A DNA stretch of 64,000 nucleotides from Leclercia adecarboxylata (GCF_006171285.1 NZ_CP040889.1:1488001-1552000), one strand, 5' to 3'. Positions 1 through 11,904 are shown, numbered from the stretch's first letter. The notes: a model not told the origin generated them from the sequence alone. Translations and numbers: made by a program.

Positions 1-802
1 AGTTGTGTACGTTATTAGCGACCGCTAATTTGAACAGTGCCGTGGCGCTGTCCATATCCCCCAGACTTAGGTAGTACTTACCTAAATAGAAGTTGGTTTC
101 ACTGAGATGCTCAGCGAGCGAGGTGTTATCCGTTGCGTCTGCCTTGAGCCTTTCCATCAGCGTTGCTTCGCTGATGTTGCCCAGGTAGAACTCGACAATA
201 TTCCATCCCCACTGTTCCTTGTCCGATTTTTCGAAGCGTTGCTTTAACGCGTCTTTAGCCTGCTTTTCGTCGAGCTTCTGCTCAACAATGAAAAGCCACA
301 GGCTACGGAAAGGATCGTTAGGATCGTCTTGATAAAACGCCAGCAGATCATCTTGCGCTAACTTGTCACGACCGCCGTAATACAGGGCGATCCCGCGATT
401 CAAGTGCGCGTAGTTGTAAGTTGGATCAAGCTCAAGTACAGAATCAAACGCTTCATAGGCAGCATCAAAATTGCCTGCCTGCGTTAAATAAATGCCTAAG
501 TAATTGAATACTTCAGGCATATCCGGTCGGATCGCCAACGCTTGTGAAAAATCATTTCGCGCCAGTGCCCTCAGACCGAGACTATCATACAACACTCCGC
601 GCTCATATAAAAGCTGTGCGCGTTCGTCATCGGTTAAAGCCCGACTGGCAAGAATTTGTTCCATGCGTGCCAGAATCACTTCCTGCTGCAAAGTCGGTTG
701 CAGTGGCACTGCGAGGACTTCACTTTTACGCCAGGCAGAGTTGCTGCATCCTGCCAGCGTCAAAGCTGTCGCAACGAAACACCAGCGCAGAAAAGGCTTC
801 AT
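1..802 (-). CDS. nlpI: Lipoprotein NlpI, 3' end outside window
   Basis: Outer-membrane lipoprotein with TPR-like repeats. In E. coli it scaffolds peptidoglycan hydrolases and acts as adaptor for the protease Prc in degrading MepS. The start codon is at 802-800, and 267 codons lie in the window, against about 294 in the E. coli protein, so roughly the last 27 residues are missing. The N-terminus MKPFLRWCF is followed by a lipobox LAGC near residue 19, the expected lipoprotein signal. Helical repeats with [12 protein letters not shown] and [16 protein letters not shown] segments follow. It lies directly downstream of pnp, as in E. coli. The identity is clear; only the C-terminus cannot be judged. 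Confidence 0.96.
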   Translation of the reverse strand, partial: MKPFLRWCFVATALTLAGCSNSAWRKSEVLAVPLQPTLQQEVILARMEQILASRALTDDERAQLLYERGVLYDSLGLRALARNDFSQALAIRPDMPEVFNYLGIYLTQAGNFDAAYEAFDSVLELDPTYNYAHLNRGIALYYGGRDKLAQDDLLAFYQDDPNDPFRSLWLFIVEQKLDEKQAKDALKQRFEKSDKEQWGWNIVEFYLGNISEATLMERLKADATDNTSLAEHLSETNFYLGKYYLSLGDMDSATALFKLAVANNVHN

Positions 803-879
803 TTCCCACTCCCGAAGACAACTATTGGATGAACGTCCTGTCCCCCGGCGGCTCAACAAGGCGTCCTGCCTGATAACAA

Positions 880-901
880 GCCCCCCGCTTGCGCGGAGGG
901 C
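880..901 (-). terminator. Hairpin between pnp and nlpI
   Basis: Nine-base-pair GC-rich stem (880-888 with 893-901) closed by a GCAA tetraloop when read on the minus strand. It sits just after the pnp stop codon. The following bases (TTGTTATC) are only weakly U-rich, so it may act as a partial terminator or as a 3' end stabiliser between pnp and nlpI rather than a full stop. Confidence 0.55.
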
Positions 902-912
902 AAAAGGCAACC

Positions 913-3045
913 TTACTCGCCCTGTTCTGCTGCCGGAGCTTCCGGCGCAGCGGCAGAGGATTGCTCGGTCGCTTCTTTAATGCTCAGACGGATACGGCCC
1001 TGGCGGTCAACTTCCAGAACTTTAACCGGAACTTCCTGACCCATCTGCAGGTAATCGGTCACTTTCTCAACGCGCTTGTCAGCGATCTGAGAGATGTGAA
1101 CCAGACCTTCTTTACCGCCACCGATGGCAACGAATGCGCCAAAGTCAACGATACGGGTCACTTTACCGCTGTAGATACGGCCCACTTCGATCTCTGCAGT
1201 GATCTCTTCGATACGACGAATAGCGAATTTCGCTTTCTCGCCGTCGGTCGCTGCGATCTTCACAGTACCGTCATCTTCGATTTCGATGGTGGTGCCGGTC
1301 TCTTCGGTCAGAGCACGGATAACAGAACCGCCTTTACCGATAACGTCTTTGATCTTGTCCGGGCTGATCTTGATGGTGTGGATACGTGGTGCGAACTGAG
1401 AAATGTCGCCACGCGGCGCATTAATCGCCTGTTCCATTACGCTCAGGATGTGCAGACGTGCACCTTTCGCCTGGTTCAGCGCAGCATGCATGATCTCTTT
1501 GGTGATGCCTTCAATTTTGATATCCATCTGCAGGGCAGAGATACCTTCGCGGGAACCCGCAACTTTGAAGTCCATATCACCCAGGTGATCTTCGTCGCCC
1601 AGGATGTCAGACAGAACAACGTAGTTGTCGCCTTCTTTCACCAGACCCATCGCGATACCCGCAACGGCTGCTTTCACAGGAACACCCGCGTCCATCAGTG
1701 CCAGAGAAGCACCACACACGGAAGCCATGGAAGAAGAACCGTTAGATTCGGTGATTTCAGAAACCACGCGAACGGTGTACGGGAATTTATCAGCATCTGG
1801 CATTACAGCCAGTACGCCGCGCTTCGCCAGACGACCGTGACCAATTTCACGACGCTTCGGCGAGCCAACCATACCGGTTTCACCTACGGAGTACGGAGGG
1901 AAGTTGTAGTGGAACAGGAAGCTGTCAGTGCGCTCGCCCATCAGTTCATCGATGTTCTGTGCGTCACGGGCAGTACCCAGGGTCGCGGTAACCAGCGCCT
2001 GCGTTTCACCACGGGTGAACAGTGCGGAACCGTGAGTACGTGGCAGAACGCCAGTACGCACATCCAGACCACGGATCATGTCTTTTTCACGGCCATCGAT
2101 ACGCGGCTCGCCTGCCAGAACGCGGCTACGAACAACGTTTTTCTCGATAGCGTGCAGAATTTCGCTCAGCTCGTTAGCGTCCAGGGATTCATCTTCTGCA
2201 ACCAGCGTAGCGATGGTTTCAGATTTGATGACGTCAACCTGAGCATAACGCTCCTGCTTGTCGGTGATGCGGTAAGCATCGCTCAGACGTGCTTCTGCCA
2301 GGGCTGCAACGCGTGCATTCAGCGCGTCGTTTACTGCTTCTGGCTGCCAGTCCCAACGTGGTTTACCGGCTTCTTTCACCAGGTCGTTGATGTTCTGGAT
2401 AACGATCTGCTGCTGGTCGTGGCCAAATACCACAGCGCCCAGCATCTGGTCTTCGCTCAGCAGTTCTGCTTCGGATTCAACCATCAGTACCGCAGCTTCT
2501 GTACCGGCAACTACCAGGTCCAGCTTGCTCTCTTTCAGCTCGTCCTGAGTTGGGTTCAGAACGTACTGGTCATTGATGTAACCAACGCGCGCAGCACCGA
2601 TAGGACCGTTGAATGGAATACCAGACAGGGACAGGGCTGCAGATGCGCCGATCATCGCAACGATGTCCGGGTTAACCTGTGGGTTAACGGAAACAACGGT
2701 GGCGATAACCTGGACTTCGTTCACGAAGCCTTCCGGGAACAGCGGACGAACCGGGCGGTCAATCAGACGCGCAATCAGGGTTTCGCCTTCGCTTGGACGG
2801 CCTTCACGACGGAAGAAACCACCCGGGATTTTACCGGCAGCGTAGGTACGCTCCTGGTAGTTTACGGTCAGTGGGAAGAAGTCCTGACCTGGTTTTGCTT
2901 TTTTCTGGCCAACTACGGTTACGAATACCGCGGTGTCATCCATGCTTACCATAACGGCAGCAGTAGCCTGACGCGCCATCATGCCGGTTTCCAGCGTAAC
3001 GGTATGTTGACCGTACTGGAATTTACGAACGATCGGATTCAGCAA
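913..3045 (-). CDS. pnp: Polyribonucleotide nucleotidyltransferase (PNPase)
   Basis: Phosphorolytic 3'-5' exoribonuclease and polymerase, a homotrimer and a component of the RNA degradosome. The protein has 710 residues (E. coli 711). Two RNase PH-like domains (about residues 5-220 and 310-540) flank a helical domain. They are followed by a KH domain with the GKGG loop near 560 and a C-terminal S1 domain near 620-690. The catalytic region [13 protein letters not shown] is intact. The start is a TTG codon (3045-3043) preceded by AAAGGA, as in E. coli, where the UUG start is conserved. The long leader upstream is the site of autoregulation by RNase III and PNPase in E. coli. Confidence 0.98.
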   Translation of the reverse strand: MLNPIVRKFQYGQHTVTLETGMMARQATAAVMVSMDDTAVFVTVVGQKKAKPGQDFFPLTVNYQERTYAAGKIPGGFFRREGRPSEGETLIARLIDRPVRPLFPEGFVNEVQVIATVVSVNPQVNPDIVAMIGASAALSLSGIPFNGPIGAARVGYINDQYVLNPTQDELKESKLDLVVAGTEAAVLMVESEAELLSEDQMLGAVVFGHDQQQIVIQNINDLVKEAGKPRWDWQPEAVNDALNARVAALAEARLSDAYRITDKQERYAQVDVIKSETIATLVAEDESLDANELSEILHAIEKNVVRSRVLAGEPRIDGREKDMIRGLDVRTGVLPRTHGSALFTRGETQALVTATLGTARDAQNIDELMGERTDSFLFHYNFPPYSVGETGMVGSPKRREIGHGRLAKRGVLAVMPDADKFPYTVRVVSEITESNGSSSMASVCGASLALMDAGVPVKAAVAGIAMGLVKEGDNYVVLSDILGDEDHLGDMDFKVAGSREGISALQMDIKIEGITKEIMHAALNQAKGARLHILSVMEQAINAPRGDISQFAPRIHTIKISPDKIKDVIGKGGSVIRALTEETGTTIEIEDDGTVKIAATDGEKAKFAIRRIEEITAEIEVGRIYSGKVTRIVDFGAFVAIGGGKEGLVHISQIADKRVEKVTDYLQMGQEVPVKVLEVDRQGRIRLSIKEATEQSSAAAPEAPAAEQGE

Positions 3046-3240
3046 GATTCTGTCCTTTCTTAAATGAATGACAGCACACCAGAGGCGTGCTGACTTTTAC
3101 CGGACCTTCTTCGCATCCTCGCGACTAATGACAACCGACACCCTCATGAGTGAAGCCTCTCATTAGCCGCGCGAACCTCTGCAATGAAGATCATTTATAG
3201 CAACAATACATTAGTTTCCAGTGAATTGCTGCGGTCTGGT
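3046..3240 (-). promoter_or_regulatory. pnp 5' leader, structured
   Basis: Untranslated stretch between rpsO and pnp. Close to the pnp start there is a nine-base-pair stem (3071-3079 with 3083-3091). In E. coli the pnp leader is cut by RNase III, and PNPase then degrades the duplex, repressing its own synthesis; the stem and leader length fit that mechanism. No protein-coding gene is seen here. In E. coli the small RNA SraG is encoded on the opposite strand of this interval. Confidence 0.55.
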
Positions 3241-3241
3241 T

Positions 3242-3270
3242 GAAAAAAGGGGCCATAAGGCCCCCTTTTC
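3242..3270. terminator. rpsO terminator (bidirectional)
   Basis: GGGGCC-TTAT-GGCCCC type hairpin with six T residues following on the minus strand and CTTTTC following on the plus strand. It lies 15 bases after the rpsO stop codon, so it is the rpsO terminator t1. It could also end a transcript running on the plus strand. Confidence 0.85.
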
Positions 3271-3285
3271 TGAAACTCGCAAGAC

Positions 3286-3633
<348 letters not shown>

Positions 3634-3707
3634 TTAAACAATTTTCCAGACGTTAAGCCGCAATATTCTACCCGCCTCCCCTGCTTATCGCAAGGTGAGG
3701 CGTCAGC

Positions 3708-4652
3708 TTATGCCGGATATTCAACCACCAGACGACGTGGTGCGACGCGACCTTCGTCGTCGATTTCACCCATACCGATAAAAGTGTTCTCATCCCCTTC
3801 CGTTACGCGTACCAGCCCCTGCGCAGGCACACTCGCCGTACGCACCGGGTTGCCGTTTTTAAAGTAAACGGAGGAGGTTAACGGCAGATTCACCACCGGA
3901 TAGTCCGAAGCAGGACTGTCCATCGGCATCAGTAAAGGGTCCAGCAAATCCGCGACTTCAGCGCCCTGCGCCTGCGCCTGATCTACCAGCGCCTGCAGCT
4001 GCTCCAGCGTCACCATCCGCTCAGCCGGGTATTTGCTGACCGCCAGACGACGCAGATAAATGACGTGTGCGCCACAGCCCAACTTTTCACCCAGATCGTC
4101 GATGATGGTGCGGATGTAGGTGCCTTTTGAGCAGTGCACTTCCAGCTCCAGCTCATCGCCTTCGTGACGGATGAACAGCAGCTCATACACCGTAATCGGA
4201 CGGGCCTCGCGAGGTACTTCAATCCCCTGACGGGCATACTCATAGAGCTTTTTGCCTTGGTACTTCAGCGCCGAATACATTGACGGCACCTGCTGGGTAT
4301 CGCCACGGAAGCTCTCCAGCGCAGCCTCAAGCTGCTCAGCGCTGAACGTCACCGGACGCTCTTCAACAACCTGACCATCCGCATCGGAGGTGTCCGTACG
4401 CTGGCCCAGCTTTGCAATCACGCGGTAGCGTTTGTCCGAATCCAGCAGATACTGGGAAAACTTCGTCGCTTCACCCAGGCAAATCGGCAGCATACCGGTC
4501 GCCAGCGGATCCAGCGCACCGGTATGTCCAGCACGGTTAGCATTGTAGAGACGTTTTACTTTTTGCAGCACGTCGTTGCTGGAAGCCCCCTGAGGTTTAT
4601 CCAGCAGCAGCACGCCGTGCACGTCGCGACCGCGACGACGAGGACGACTCAT
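3708..4652 (-). CDS. truB: tRNA pseudouridine-55 synthase
   Basis: Makes pseudouridine 55 in the T loop of almost all tRNAs and also acts as a tRNA folding chaperone. It has 314 residues, the same length as E. coli TruB. The catalytic aspartate is Asp48 in [10 protein letters not shown] KxxG-type segment and the C-terminal PUA-like domain (from about 250) follow. Its ATG overlaps the rbfA stop by one base (TGATG), showing translational coupling in the metY-nusA-infB operon. Confidence 0.98.
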   Translation of the reverse strand: MSRPRRRGRDVHGVLLLDKPQGASSNDVLQKVKRLYNANRAGHTGALDPLATGMLPICLGEATKFSQYLLDSDKRYRVIAKLGQRTDTSDADGQVVEERPVTFSAEQLEAALESFRGDTQQVPSMYSALKYQGKKLYEYARQGIEVPREARPITVYELLFIRHEGDELELEVHCSKGTYIRTIIDDLGEKLGCGAHVIYLRRLAVSKYPAERMVTLEQLQALVDQAQAQGAEVADLLDPLLMPMDSPASDYPVVNLPLTSSVYFKNGNPVRTASVPAQGLVRVTEGDENTFIGMGEIDDEGRVAPRRLVVEYPA

Positions 4653-5053
4653 CAGTCCTCCTTTTTATCGTCCGGGTTCACACGACGCTCATCATCCTGC
4701 TTCACCACGCTGGTGACCAGGTTGGACATGCGCATCCCTTCAACCAGTGAGTTGTCGTAGAAGAAGGTCAGTTCCGGCACGATACGCAGACGCATAGCTT
4801 TGCCCAACAGGGAACGGATAAAACCGGATGCATCCTGCAGTGCTTTGATACCCAGCTTAACCGCCGCTTCATCCTGATCGTTCAGGAAGGTGACAAACAC
4901 TTTGGCATAGGCAAGATCGCGGGAGACTTCGACACCGGATACGGTGGTCATCATGCCCAGACGTGGGTCTTTAATTTCGCGCTGCAGGATGATTGCGATC
5001 TCTTTTTGCATTTCCTGCGCTACGCGCTGAGGGCGACCAAATTCTTTCGCCAT
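4652..5053 (-). CDS. rbfA: Ribosome-binding factor A
   Basis: KH-like protein that binds immature 30S subunits and helps mature the 5' end of 16S rRNA, important in cold shock. The start was placed at [11 protein letters not shown] (5053), giving 133 residues as in E. coli. An in-frame ATG six codons earlier lacks a better ribosome-binding site. It follows infB in the operon and its stop overlaps the truB start. A hairpin and a REP element separate it from infB. Confidence 0.97.
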   Translation of the reverse strand: MAKEFGRPQRVAQEMQKEIAIILQREIKDPRLGMMTTVSGVEVSRDLAYAKVFVTFLNDQDEAAVKLGIKALQDASGFIRSLLGKAMRLRIVPELTFFYDNSLVEGMRMSNLVTSVVKQDDERRVNPDDKKED

Positions 5054-5069
5054 AATAAATTCTCCAGAC

Positions 5070-5093
5070 AAAAAAGGGGCTAAAGCCCCTTTT
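5070..5093 (-). terminator. Hairpin between infB and rbfA
   Basis: Stem AAAAGGGGC / GCCCCTTTT with a four-base loop and a run of six T on the minus strand, only 17 bases before the rbfA start. It has the form of an intrinsic terminator inside the operon. It probably reduces, rather than stops, transcription into rbfA-truB. Confidence 0.7.
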
Positions 5094-5102
5094 TAAAATT
5101 AT

Positions 5103-5135
5103 TGCCGGGTGGCGCTTCGCTTACCCGGCCTACGC
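5103..5135. repeat. REP element
   Basis: Single palindromic unit of the GCCGGGTGGCGC...TTACCCGGC type followed by CTACG, the typical enterobacterial REP form. It lies in the infB-rbfA spacer next to the terminator-like hairpin. Related units occur near 47610 and 52647. Confidence 0.8.
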
Positions 5136-5161
5136 AGTTGCGGCCCAAAAGCCCACAAAGA

Positions 5162-7852
5162 TTACGCGATGGTACGCTGAATTTCGATGATCTCGAACAC
5201 TTCGATCATATCGCCAACGCGAACGTCGTTGTAGTTCTTCACGCCGATACCACATTCCATACCGTTACGGACTTCGTTAACGTCATCTTTGAAGCGGCGC
5301 AGGGATTCCAGCTCGCCTTCGTAGATAACCACGTTGTCACGCAATACGCGGATTGGGTTGTGACGCTTGATGTTACCTTCGGTAACCATACAGCCCGCGA
5401 TCGCACCGAATTTCGGTGATTTGAACACGTCACGAACTTCAGCCAGACCGATGATCTGCTGTTTCAGTTCCGGAGACAGCATACCGCTCATCGCTGCTTT
5501 CACTTCGTCGATCAGGTGATAGATGACGGAGTAGTAACGCAGATCCAGGCTTTCCGCTTCGATCACGCGACGCGCAGAAGCATCGGCACGAACGTTGAAG
5601 CCAACCAGAATTGCGTTGGACGCTGCTGCCAGGGTTGCGTCGGTTTCGGTGATACCACCTACGCCGGAACCGATGATCTTCACTTTCACTTCGTCGGTAG
5701 ACAGTTTCAGTAAAGAGTCGGAGATCGCTTCCACAGAACCCTGAACGTCTGCCTTCAGAACGACGTTCACTTCGTGAACTTCGCCTTCGGTCATGTTGGC
5801 GAACATGTTCTCGAGTTTAGATTTCTGCTGACGAGCCAGTTTAACTTCACGGAATTTGCCCTGACGGTACAGCGCAACTTCACGCGCTTTCTTCTCGTCA
5901 CGAACAACGGTCACTTCATCACCGGCAGCCGGAACACCGGACAGGCCGAGGATTTCCACAGGAATGGATGGACCCGCTTCCAGCACTTCACGACCCAGCT
6001 CGTCACGCATTGCACGAACACGGCCATATTCGAAGCCACACAGAACGATGTCGCCTTTGTTCAGGGTACCTTCACGGACCAGAACGGTAGCCACCGGGCC
6101 ACGGCCTTTATCCAGGAAGGATTCAATTACCGCGCCGCTCGCCATACCGTTGCGAATCGCTTTCAGCTCCAGAACTTCAGCCTGCAGCAGGATTGCGTTC
6201 AGCAGGTCATCGATACCGGTACCGACTTTTGCAGAAACCGGGATGAACTGAGACTCACCGCCCCACTCTTCCGGCATAACACCGTACTGGGACAGTTCGT
6301 TTTTAACGCGATCCATGTCCGCTTCTGGCTTATCGATTTTGTTCACAGCAACAACCAGAGGCACCTGCGCCGCTTTCGCGTGCTGGATAGCTTCGATGGT
6401 CTGTGGCATTACGCCATCGTCTGCCGCAACCACCAGAACAACGATATCCGTTGCCTGAGCACCACGAGCACGCATAGAGGTAAACGCGGCGTGGCCCGGG
6501 GTATCCAGGAAGGTGATCATCCCGTTATCGGTTTCTACATGGTATGCACCGATGTGCTGGGTAATGCCGCCTGCTTCGCCAGAGGCGACTTTGGTGGAAC
6601 GAATGTAGTCCAGCAGAGAGGTTTTACCGTGGTCAACGTGACCCATGATGGTCACAACTGGAGCACGCGGCTCAGCTGCTGCGCCAGTGTCACGGTCGCT
6701 CATTACCGCTTCTTCCAGCTCGTTTTCACGACGCAGGATAACTTTGTGGCCCATCTCTTCGGCAACCAGCTGTGCGGTTTCCTGGTCGATGACCTGGTTG
6801 ATGGTCGCCATAGCGCCCAGCTTCATCATTGCTTTGATGACCTGAGAGCCTTTAACGGCCATCTTGTTCGCCAGATCGCCAACGGTGATGGTTTCGCCGA
6901 TGATAACGTCACGGTTAACGGCCTGAGCTGGCTTCTGGAAGCCCTGCTGCAGCGCGGAACCTTTACGCTTGCCACCTTTACCACCGCGACCCGCTGCACG
7001 CGCTTCTTCGCGATCGGCTTTGGATTCAGCGTGCTTGTTGCCTTTCTTCTGAGGACGCGCAGTTTTGGATGCGGTGCGGGTACGGCCACGGCCACCTTCA
7101 ACCTCACGGTCGTTTTCGTCTTCTGCCTGACGCGCGTGCTGAGAAGTAGTTACGTGGTAATCGCTGTTGTCTTCAGACGGTTCAGCGGTATTCACGCCGT
7201 TCTTCTCGTTTTCTTCTGCCATACGGCGCGCTTCTTCAGCAACACGACGTGCGTCTTCTTCCAGCTTACGGCGTGCTTCTTCTTCCGCTTTACGCTTCAG
7301 TTCGGCAGCTTCATTTTCACGACGGGCTTTTTCCGTCTGGGCTGTTTTGGTCATTTCGTCAGTCTGTTGATTGCTCACTTTGTCTTTTTCCGCCGCGTCA
7401 CGCTTCGCTTTATCACTGGCATCGCGCTTCGCTTTTTCTGCGGCCTCACGTTCAGCTTTTAATTCTGCCTCACGTTTGGCGGCTAATTCCGCCTCACGCT
7501 GAGCTTGTTCTTCCGCTTCACGCTGTGCCTGCTCTTCCGCTGCAAGGCGTTCAGCCTCTTGCGGATCACGTTTTACAAAGGTGCGCGTCTTGCGGACTTC
7601 GATTTGTACCGATTTGCTTTTTCCACCGGTACCTGGAACATTTAACGTACTGCGCGTTTTACGCTGTAACGTCAGTTTATCAGGCGCTGAGCCGTGCTCA
7701 CGGTTCAGGTGCGATAATAAGGTTTGTTTTTCTTGCGCGGTCACTGAGTCATCAGCAGACTTAGGGATCCCTGCATCAGCAAATTGCTGTACCAGGCGGT
7801 CCACGGAAGTCTGAATCTCAGCAGCCAGCGTTTTTACAGTTACATCAGTCAT
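5162..7852 (-). CDS. infB: Translation initiation factor IF-2
   Basis: GTPase that brings fMet-tRNA to the 30S subunit and promotes subunit joining. It has 896 residues (E. coli 890). An IF2-N domain is followed by a long charged, alanine- and glutamate-rich helical segment (about 90-240) and a second N domain. The G domain carries the G1 motif GHVDHGKTS and the DTPGHAAF switch, and the C1 and C2 domains bind fMet. Internal starts for the short forms are preserved: a GTG at 7378 (residue 159, IF2-beta) and an ATG eight codons later (IF2-gamma). It follows nusA in the operon. Confidence 0.98.
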   Translation of the reverse strand: MTDVTVKTLAAEIQTSVDRLVQQFADAGIPKSADDSVTAQEKQTLLSHLNREHGSAPDKLTLQRKTRSTLNVPGTGGKSKSVQIEVRKTRTFVKRDPQEAERLAAEEQAQREAEEQAQREAELAAKREAELKAEREAAEKAKRDASDKAKRDAAEKDKVSNQQTDEMTKTAQTEKARRENEAAELKRKAEEEARRKLEEDARRVAEEARRMAEENEKNGVNTAEPSEDNSDYHVTTSQHARQAEDENDREVEGGRGRTRTASKTARPQKKGNKHAESKADREEARAAGRGGKGGKRKGSALQQGFQKPAQAVNRDVIIGETITVGDLANKMAVKGSQVIKAMMKLGAMATINQVIDQETAQLVAEEMGHKVILRRENELEEAVMSDRDTGAAAEPRAPVVTIMGHVDHGKTSLLDYIRSTKVASGEAGGITQHIGAYHVETDNGMITFLDTPGHAAFTSMRARGAQATDIVVLVVAADDGVMPQTIEAIQHAKAAQVPLVVAVNKIDKPEADMDRVKNELSQYGVMPEEWGGESQFIPVSAKVGTGIDDLLNAILLQAEVLELKAIRNGMASGAVIESFLDKGRGPVATVLVREGTLNKGDIVLCGFEYGRVRAMRDELGREVLEAGPSIPVEILGLSGVPAAGDEVTVVRDEKKAREVALYRQGKFREVKLARQQKSKLENMFANMTEGEVHEVNVVLKADVQGSVEAISDSLLKLSTDEVKVKIIGSGVGGITETDATLAAASNAILVGFNVRADASARRVIEAESLDLRYYSVIYHLIDEVKAAMSGMLSPELKQQIIGLAEVRDVFKSPKFGAIAGCMVTEGNIKRHNPIRVLRDNVVIYEGELESLRRFKDDVNEVRNGMECGIGVKNYNDVRVGDMIEVFEIIEIQRTIA

Positions 7853-7876
7853 GCTGTTCCTTCCTGCTACAGTTTA

Positions 7877-9379
7877 TTACGCTTCGTCGCCGAACCAGCA
7901 GATATTACGTGCGGCCATGATGAGCTCGCCGGCTTTCTCGTCGGTTAAACCGTCGATATCAGCCAGGTCATCAACGCCTTGTTCAGCGAGATCTTCCAGC
8001 GTACAAACACCACGGGCAGCCAGCTTGAACGCGATCGCACGATCAAGACCTTCCAGATTCAGCAGGTCATCAGCCGGCTTGTTATCACCAAGGCTTTCTT
8101 CCTGAGCCAGTGCCAGGGTGGTCAGTGCGTTTTTAGCGCGGTCACGCAGGGCTTCAACGGTTGCTTCGTCCAGACCGTCAATTTCCAGCAGTTCTTTCAT
8201 TGGCACGTAGGCCAGTTCTTCCAGCGTTGAGAAACCTTCTTCAACCAGAACGGTGGCGAAGTCTTCGTCAATGTCCAGGTATTTAGTGAAGGTATCAATG
8301 GCTGCATGGGCTTCAGCCTGGTGCTTAGCCTGCAGGTCGTCAACGGTCATTACGTTGAGTTCCCAGCCGCTCAGCTGCGAAGCCAGACGGACGTTCTGAC
8401 CGTTACGGCCGATAGCCTGTGCCAGGTTACCTGCTTCGACGGCGATATCCATGGTGTGCTTGTCTTCGTCTACAACGATAGAGGCAACGTCAGCCGGAGC
8501 CATCGCGTTAATCACGAACTGCGCCGGGTTGTCGTCCCACAGAACGATATCAATACGCTCGCCACCGAGTTCAGTCGAAACGGCCTGAACACGCGCGCCA
8601 CGCATACCGACGCAAGCACCGACCGGATCGATACGCTTGTCGTTGGTTTTCACCGCAATTTTCGCACGAGAACCCGGATCGCGGGCAGCGGCTTTAATCT
8701 CGATCACTTCTTCGCCAATTTCTGGCACTTCAATGCGGAACAGTTCGATCAGCATTTCAGGTTTAGAACGGGTCACGAACAGCTGAGCACCACGCGCTTC
8801 TGGACGCACAGCGTACAGAACGCCGCGGATACGGTCGCCCGGACGGAAGTTTTCACGCGGCAGCATGTCTTCACGCAGGATAACGGCTTCAGCGTTACCG
8901 GCCAGCCCTTCAGATTTGATCTCCAGAGAGATGTTGTCGCGGTTAACTTTTTTCACCACACCAGTGACGATTTCGCCTTCCTGATCGCGGAACTGGTCAA
9001 CGACCATGGCGCGCTCAGCTTCACGTACTTTCTGGACGATAACCTGTTTAGCAGTCTGGGTGGTGATACGGTCGAAGGTGACGGATTCGATCTGATCTTC
9101 AACGTAATCGTCAACGTTCAGGCTCTCATCTTCGAAACGTGCCGCTTCCAGAGTGATCTCTTTCGTTGGCTGAGTTACTTCTTCAACGATAACCCAACGA
9201 CGGAAAGTATCGAAATCGCCGCTCTTACGATCGATGCTTACGCGAACATCAATCTCTTGTTCGTATTTTTTCTTGGTTGCCGTAGCCAGTGCACTTTCCA
9301 GCGCTTCAAAAATCTTCTCGCGCGGCAGTGATTTTTCGTTGGAGACGGCTTCAACAACAGCCAAAATTTCTTTGTTCAT
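7877..9379 (-). CDS. nusA: Transcription termination/antitermination factor NusA
   Basis: Binds RNA polymerase and controls pausing, termination and ribosomal antitermination. It has 500 residues (E. coli 495). The N-terminal polymerase-binding domain is followed by S1 (about 135-200), KH1 and KH2 (to about 345) and two C-terminal acidic repeats ending NICWFGDEA. The AR2 repeat binds the alpha subunit of polymerase and relieves autoinhibition. It lies between rimP and infB, 24 bases ahead of infB. In E. coli NusA lowers expression of its own operon, which fits the terminators in the upstream metY-rimP leader. Confidence 0.98.
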   Translation of the reverse strand: MNKEILAVVEAVSNEKSLPREKIFEALESALATATKKKYEQEIDVRVSIDRKSGDFDTFRRWVIVEEVTQPTKEITLEAARFEDESLNVDDYVEDQIESVTFDRITTQTAKQVIVQKVREAERAMVVDQFRDQEGEIVTGVVKKVNRDNISLEIKSEGLAGNAEAVILREDMLPRENFRPGDRIRGVLYAVRPEARGAQLFVTRSKPEMLIELFRIEVPEIGEEVIEIKAAARDPGSRAKIAVKTNDKRIDPVGACVGMRGARVQAVSTELGGERIDIVLWDDNPAQFVINAMAPADVASIVVDEDKHTMDIAVEAGNLAQAIGRNGQNVRLASQLSGWELNVMTVDDLQAKHQAEAHAAIDTFTKYLDIDEDFATVLVEEGFSTLEELAYVPMKELLEIDGLDEATVEALRDRAKNALTTLALAQEESLGDNKPADDLLNLEGLDRAIAFKLAARGVCTLEDLAEQGVDDLADIDGLTDEKAGELIMAARNICWFGDEA

Positions 9380-9406
9380 CGCGGGCTTTTCACCTCATCC
9401 AGACTG

Positions 9407-9859
9407 TTAAAAGTGGGGAACCAGGTTCGCCTTCTGGATATTACTCAGCGCGAACACTTCATCTTTGCCTTCGACTGTTACTGTGATCATCTCACCATCA
9501 ACGGCCTTAATAACGCCCTGCCATTTACGGCGGTTTTGTACAGCCATGCGCAGAACGATAGCCGCTTCTTCACCAATGTAGTGCGTGTAGTGTTCAGCAG
9601 TGAACAGCGGGCGATGCAGACCAGGCGAGGAAACTTCCAGGTTATAGGCGACGGTAATAGGATCTTCAACATCAAGAACCGCACTCACCTGGTGGCTAAC
9701 ATCAGCACAATCATCAACATTGATGCCATCTTCACTATCAATATAGATGCGCAGCGTGGATGTACGGCTGCGAATGAATTCGATGCCGACCAGTTCGTAG
9801 CCCAGTGCTTCGACTGGCGCTTTAATCATCTCTGTTAATTTTTGGTCTAATGTGGACAA
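9407..9859 (-). CDS. rimP: Ribosome maturation factor RimP
   Basis: Assists late assembly of the 30S subunit by helping S19 and S12 to bind. The start was set at the TTG at 9859-9857 ([11 protein letters not shown]), giving 150 residues as in E. coli; a GTG two codons upstream is an alternative. A longer frame opening further upstream would run through a terminator stem. The N-terminal alpha/beta domain and C-terminal Sm-like domain ([16 protein letters not shown]) are complete. One oddity: the conserved SSPGLDRPL loop reads SSPGLHRPL here, an Asp to His change. Confidence 0.95.
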   Translation of the reverse strand: MSTLDQKLTEMIKAPVEALGYELVGIEFIRSRTSTLRIYIDSEDGINVDDCADVSHQVSAVLDVEDPITVAYNLEVSSPGLHRPLFTAEHYTHYIGEEAAIVLRMAVQNRRKWQGVIKAVDGEMITVTVEGKDEVFALSNIQKANLVPHF

Positions 9860-9876
9860 GCCCACCCCCAAGACGT

Positions 9877-9896
9877 AAAAAAAGGGCATAAAGCCC
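9877..9896 (-). terminator. Terminator-like hairpin at rimP start
   Basis: Short GGGC/GCCC stem with a five-base loop followed by seven T on the minus strand, ending about 18 bases before the rimP start codon. Together with the stronger hairpin at 9919 it forms a tandem pair between metY and rimP. It fits a leader where readthrough sets the supply of NusA and IF2. Confidence 0.55.
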
Positions 9897-9918
9897 AGTT
9901 ATTCTGTAGTCAGATAAC

Positions 9919-9941
9919 AAAAAACCCCGATAAATCGGGGC
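9919..9941 (-). terminator. metY terminator
   Basis: Seven-base-pair CCCCGAT/ATCGGGG stem with a two-base loop and a run of six T on the minus strand, about 125 bases after the tRNA-fMet gene. It is a clear intrinsic terminator between metY and rimP. Expression of rimP-nusA-infB from the metY promoters must read through it. Confidence 0.85.
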
Positions 9942-10066
9942 TTTAGATAACTGAACCCTATAGCCACAACTGTGGCCTGGAGCACTTTCAAAAAGAATTT
10001 TTTCAAATCCAGCTACGAAGGCGCTAAGTCTTCACAGTATATTTGAAAAAGGACTTTATAGGAAAG

Positions 10067-10143
<77 letters not shown>

Positions 10144-10158
10144 CCTGAAACGTGGCAA

Positions 10159-10187
10159 ATTCTACTCGCTGTGGGTAAAAAATGCAA
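10159..10187 (-). promoter_or_regulatory. Probable metY promoter
   Basis: On the minus strand a TTGCAT -35 element (10187-10182) is followed after 17 bases by TAGAAT (10164-10159). Transcription would start about eight bases before the tRNA gene. The spacing and both hexamers are close to the sigma-70 consensus. Confidence 0.75.
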
Positions 10188-10201
10188 ATAATGCTGGGAT
10201 T

Positions 10202-10221
10202 TGGTACCGAGGACGGGACTT
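10202..10221 (-). other. Stranded 3' end of a tRNA-Leu
   Basis: Read on the minus strand, these 20 bases are AAGTCCCGTCCTCGGTACCA. This is the T-arm half, acceptor and CCA of a tRNA-Leu(GAG), as I recall the E. coli leuU sequence. No matching 5' part lies upstream, so it is not a gene. The intact leuU at 11920 differs from it at 3 of 20 positions. The two copies are direct repeats flanking argG. Confidence 0.7.
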
Positions 10222-10234
10222 AAAATCGGCATAC

Positions 10235-10264
10235 AGTATATTGATAGCGTAGGGCCCCTGTCAA
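10235..10264 (-). promoter_or_regulatory. Second upstream promoter for the metY operon
   Basis: Minus-strand TTGACA (10264-10259) is followed after 18 bases by TATACT (10240-10235), about 92 bases ahead of metY. Both hexamers are near consensus. E. coli has several promoters for this operon, so a second start is plausible. Confidence 0.65.
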
Positions 10265-10342
10265 CCCTGTGAACCGCAGCGATTCAGACGGGAAATTTTT
10301 ACAAAAAATACACGAATCTCTTTCGGTACTTGCCAAAAGATG

Positions 10343-10381
10343 ATTAAATGAAAACTCACTTATTCTGCATAAAAATGCATT
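10343..10381 (+). promoter_or_regulatory. Paired ARG boxes (ArgR operator) for argG
   Basis: Two 18-base ArgR half-operators lie three bases apart, the usual arrangement for one ArgR hexamer. The downstream box (10364-10381) has the near-perfect core TGCATAAAAATGCA. The upstream box (10343-10360) has the core TAAATGAAAACTCA, which keeps the outer palindromic positions. They lie 49-87 bases before the argG start and should place argG under arginine repression. Confidence 0.75.
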
Positions 10382-10390
10382 TTAGGGTGA

Positions 10391-11764
<1,374 letters not shown>

Positions 11765-11784
11765 TCGCGAATTAACAAAGACAA

Positions 11785-11810
11785 AAGGCGCCTGAGGGCG
11801 CCTTTTTTAA
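11785..11810 (+). terminator. argG terminator
   Basis: Perfect eight-base-pair stem AAGGCGCC/GGCGCCTT with a TGAG loop, followed by a T run, 20 bases after the argG stop codon. Confidence 0.92.
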
Positions 11811-11829
11811 TGTCTGCTATTTCTGTTTT

Positions 11830-11860
11830 CGTAGGCCCGGCAAGCATCGCGCCGCCGGAC
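11830..11860. repeat. Degenerate REP-like element
   Basis: Contains GTAGGCCCGGCAAGC and GCCGCCGGAC, recalling the GTAGGCC-plus-palindrome layout of the REP units elsewhere in the window but with an imperfect palindrome. It lies between argG and leuU, where E. coli K-12 has yhbX. Confidence 0.45.
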
Positions 11861-11880
11861 AAAACCATAAACTTCAGACG

Positions 11881-11904
11881 AAAAAAAAGACGTCTTTCGA
11901 CGTC
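11881..11904 (-). terminator. leuU terminator
   Basis: GACGTC-GAAA-GACGTC hairpin followed by eight T on the minus strand, 15 bases after the CCA end of leuU. A clear intrinsic terminator for the secG-leuU transcript. Confidence 0.9.

Noticed and set aside
889..3063. 724-codon open frame on the plus strand across pnp
   Set aside because: It is the antisense shadow of pnp, which matches PNPase over its full length; no independent family signal is seen.
5774..7462. 562-codon open frame on the plus strand across infB
   Set aside because: Antisense shadow of infB, caused by its biased codon use; composition (Phe, Thr, His rich) is typical of such shadows.
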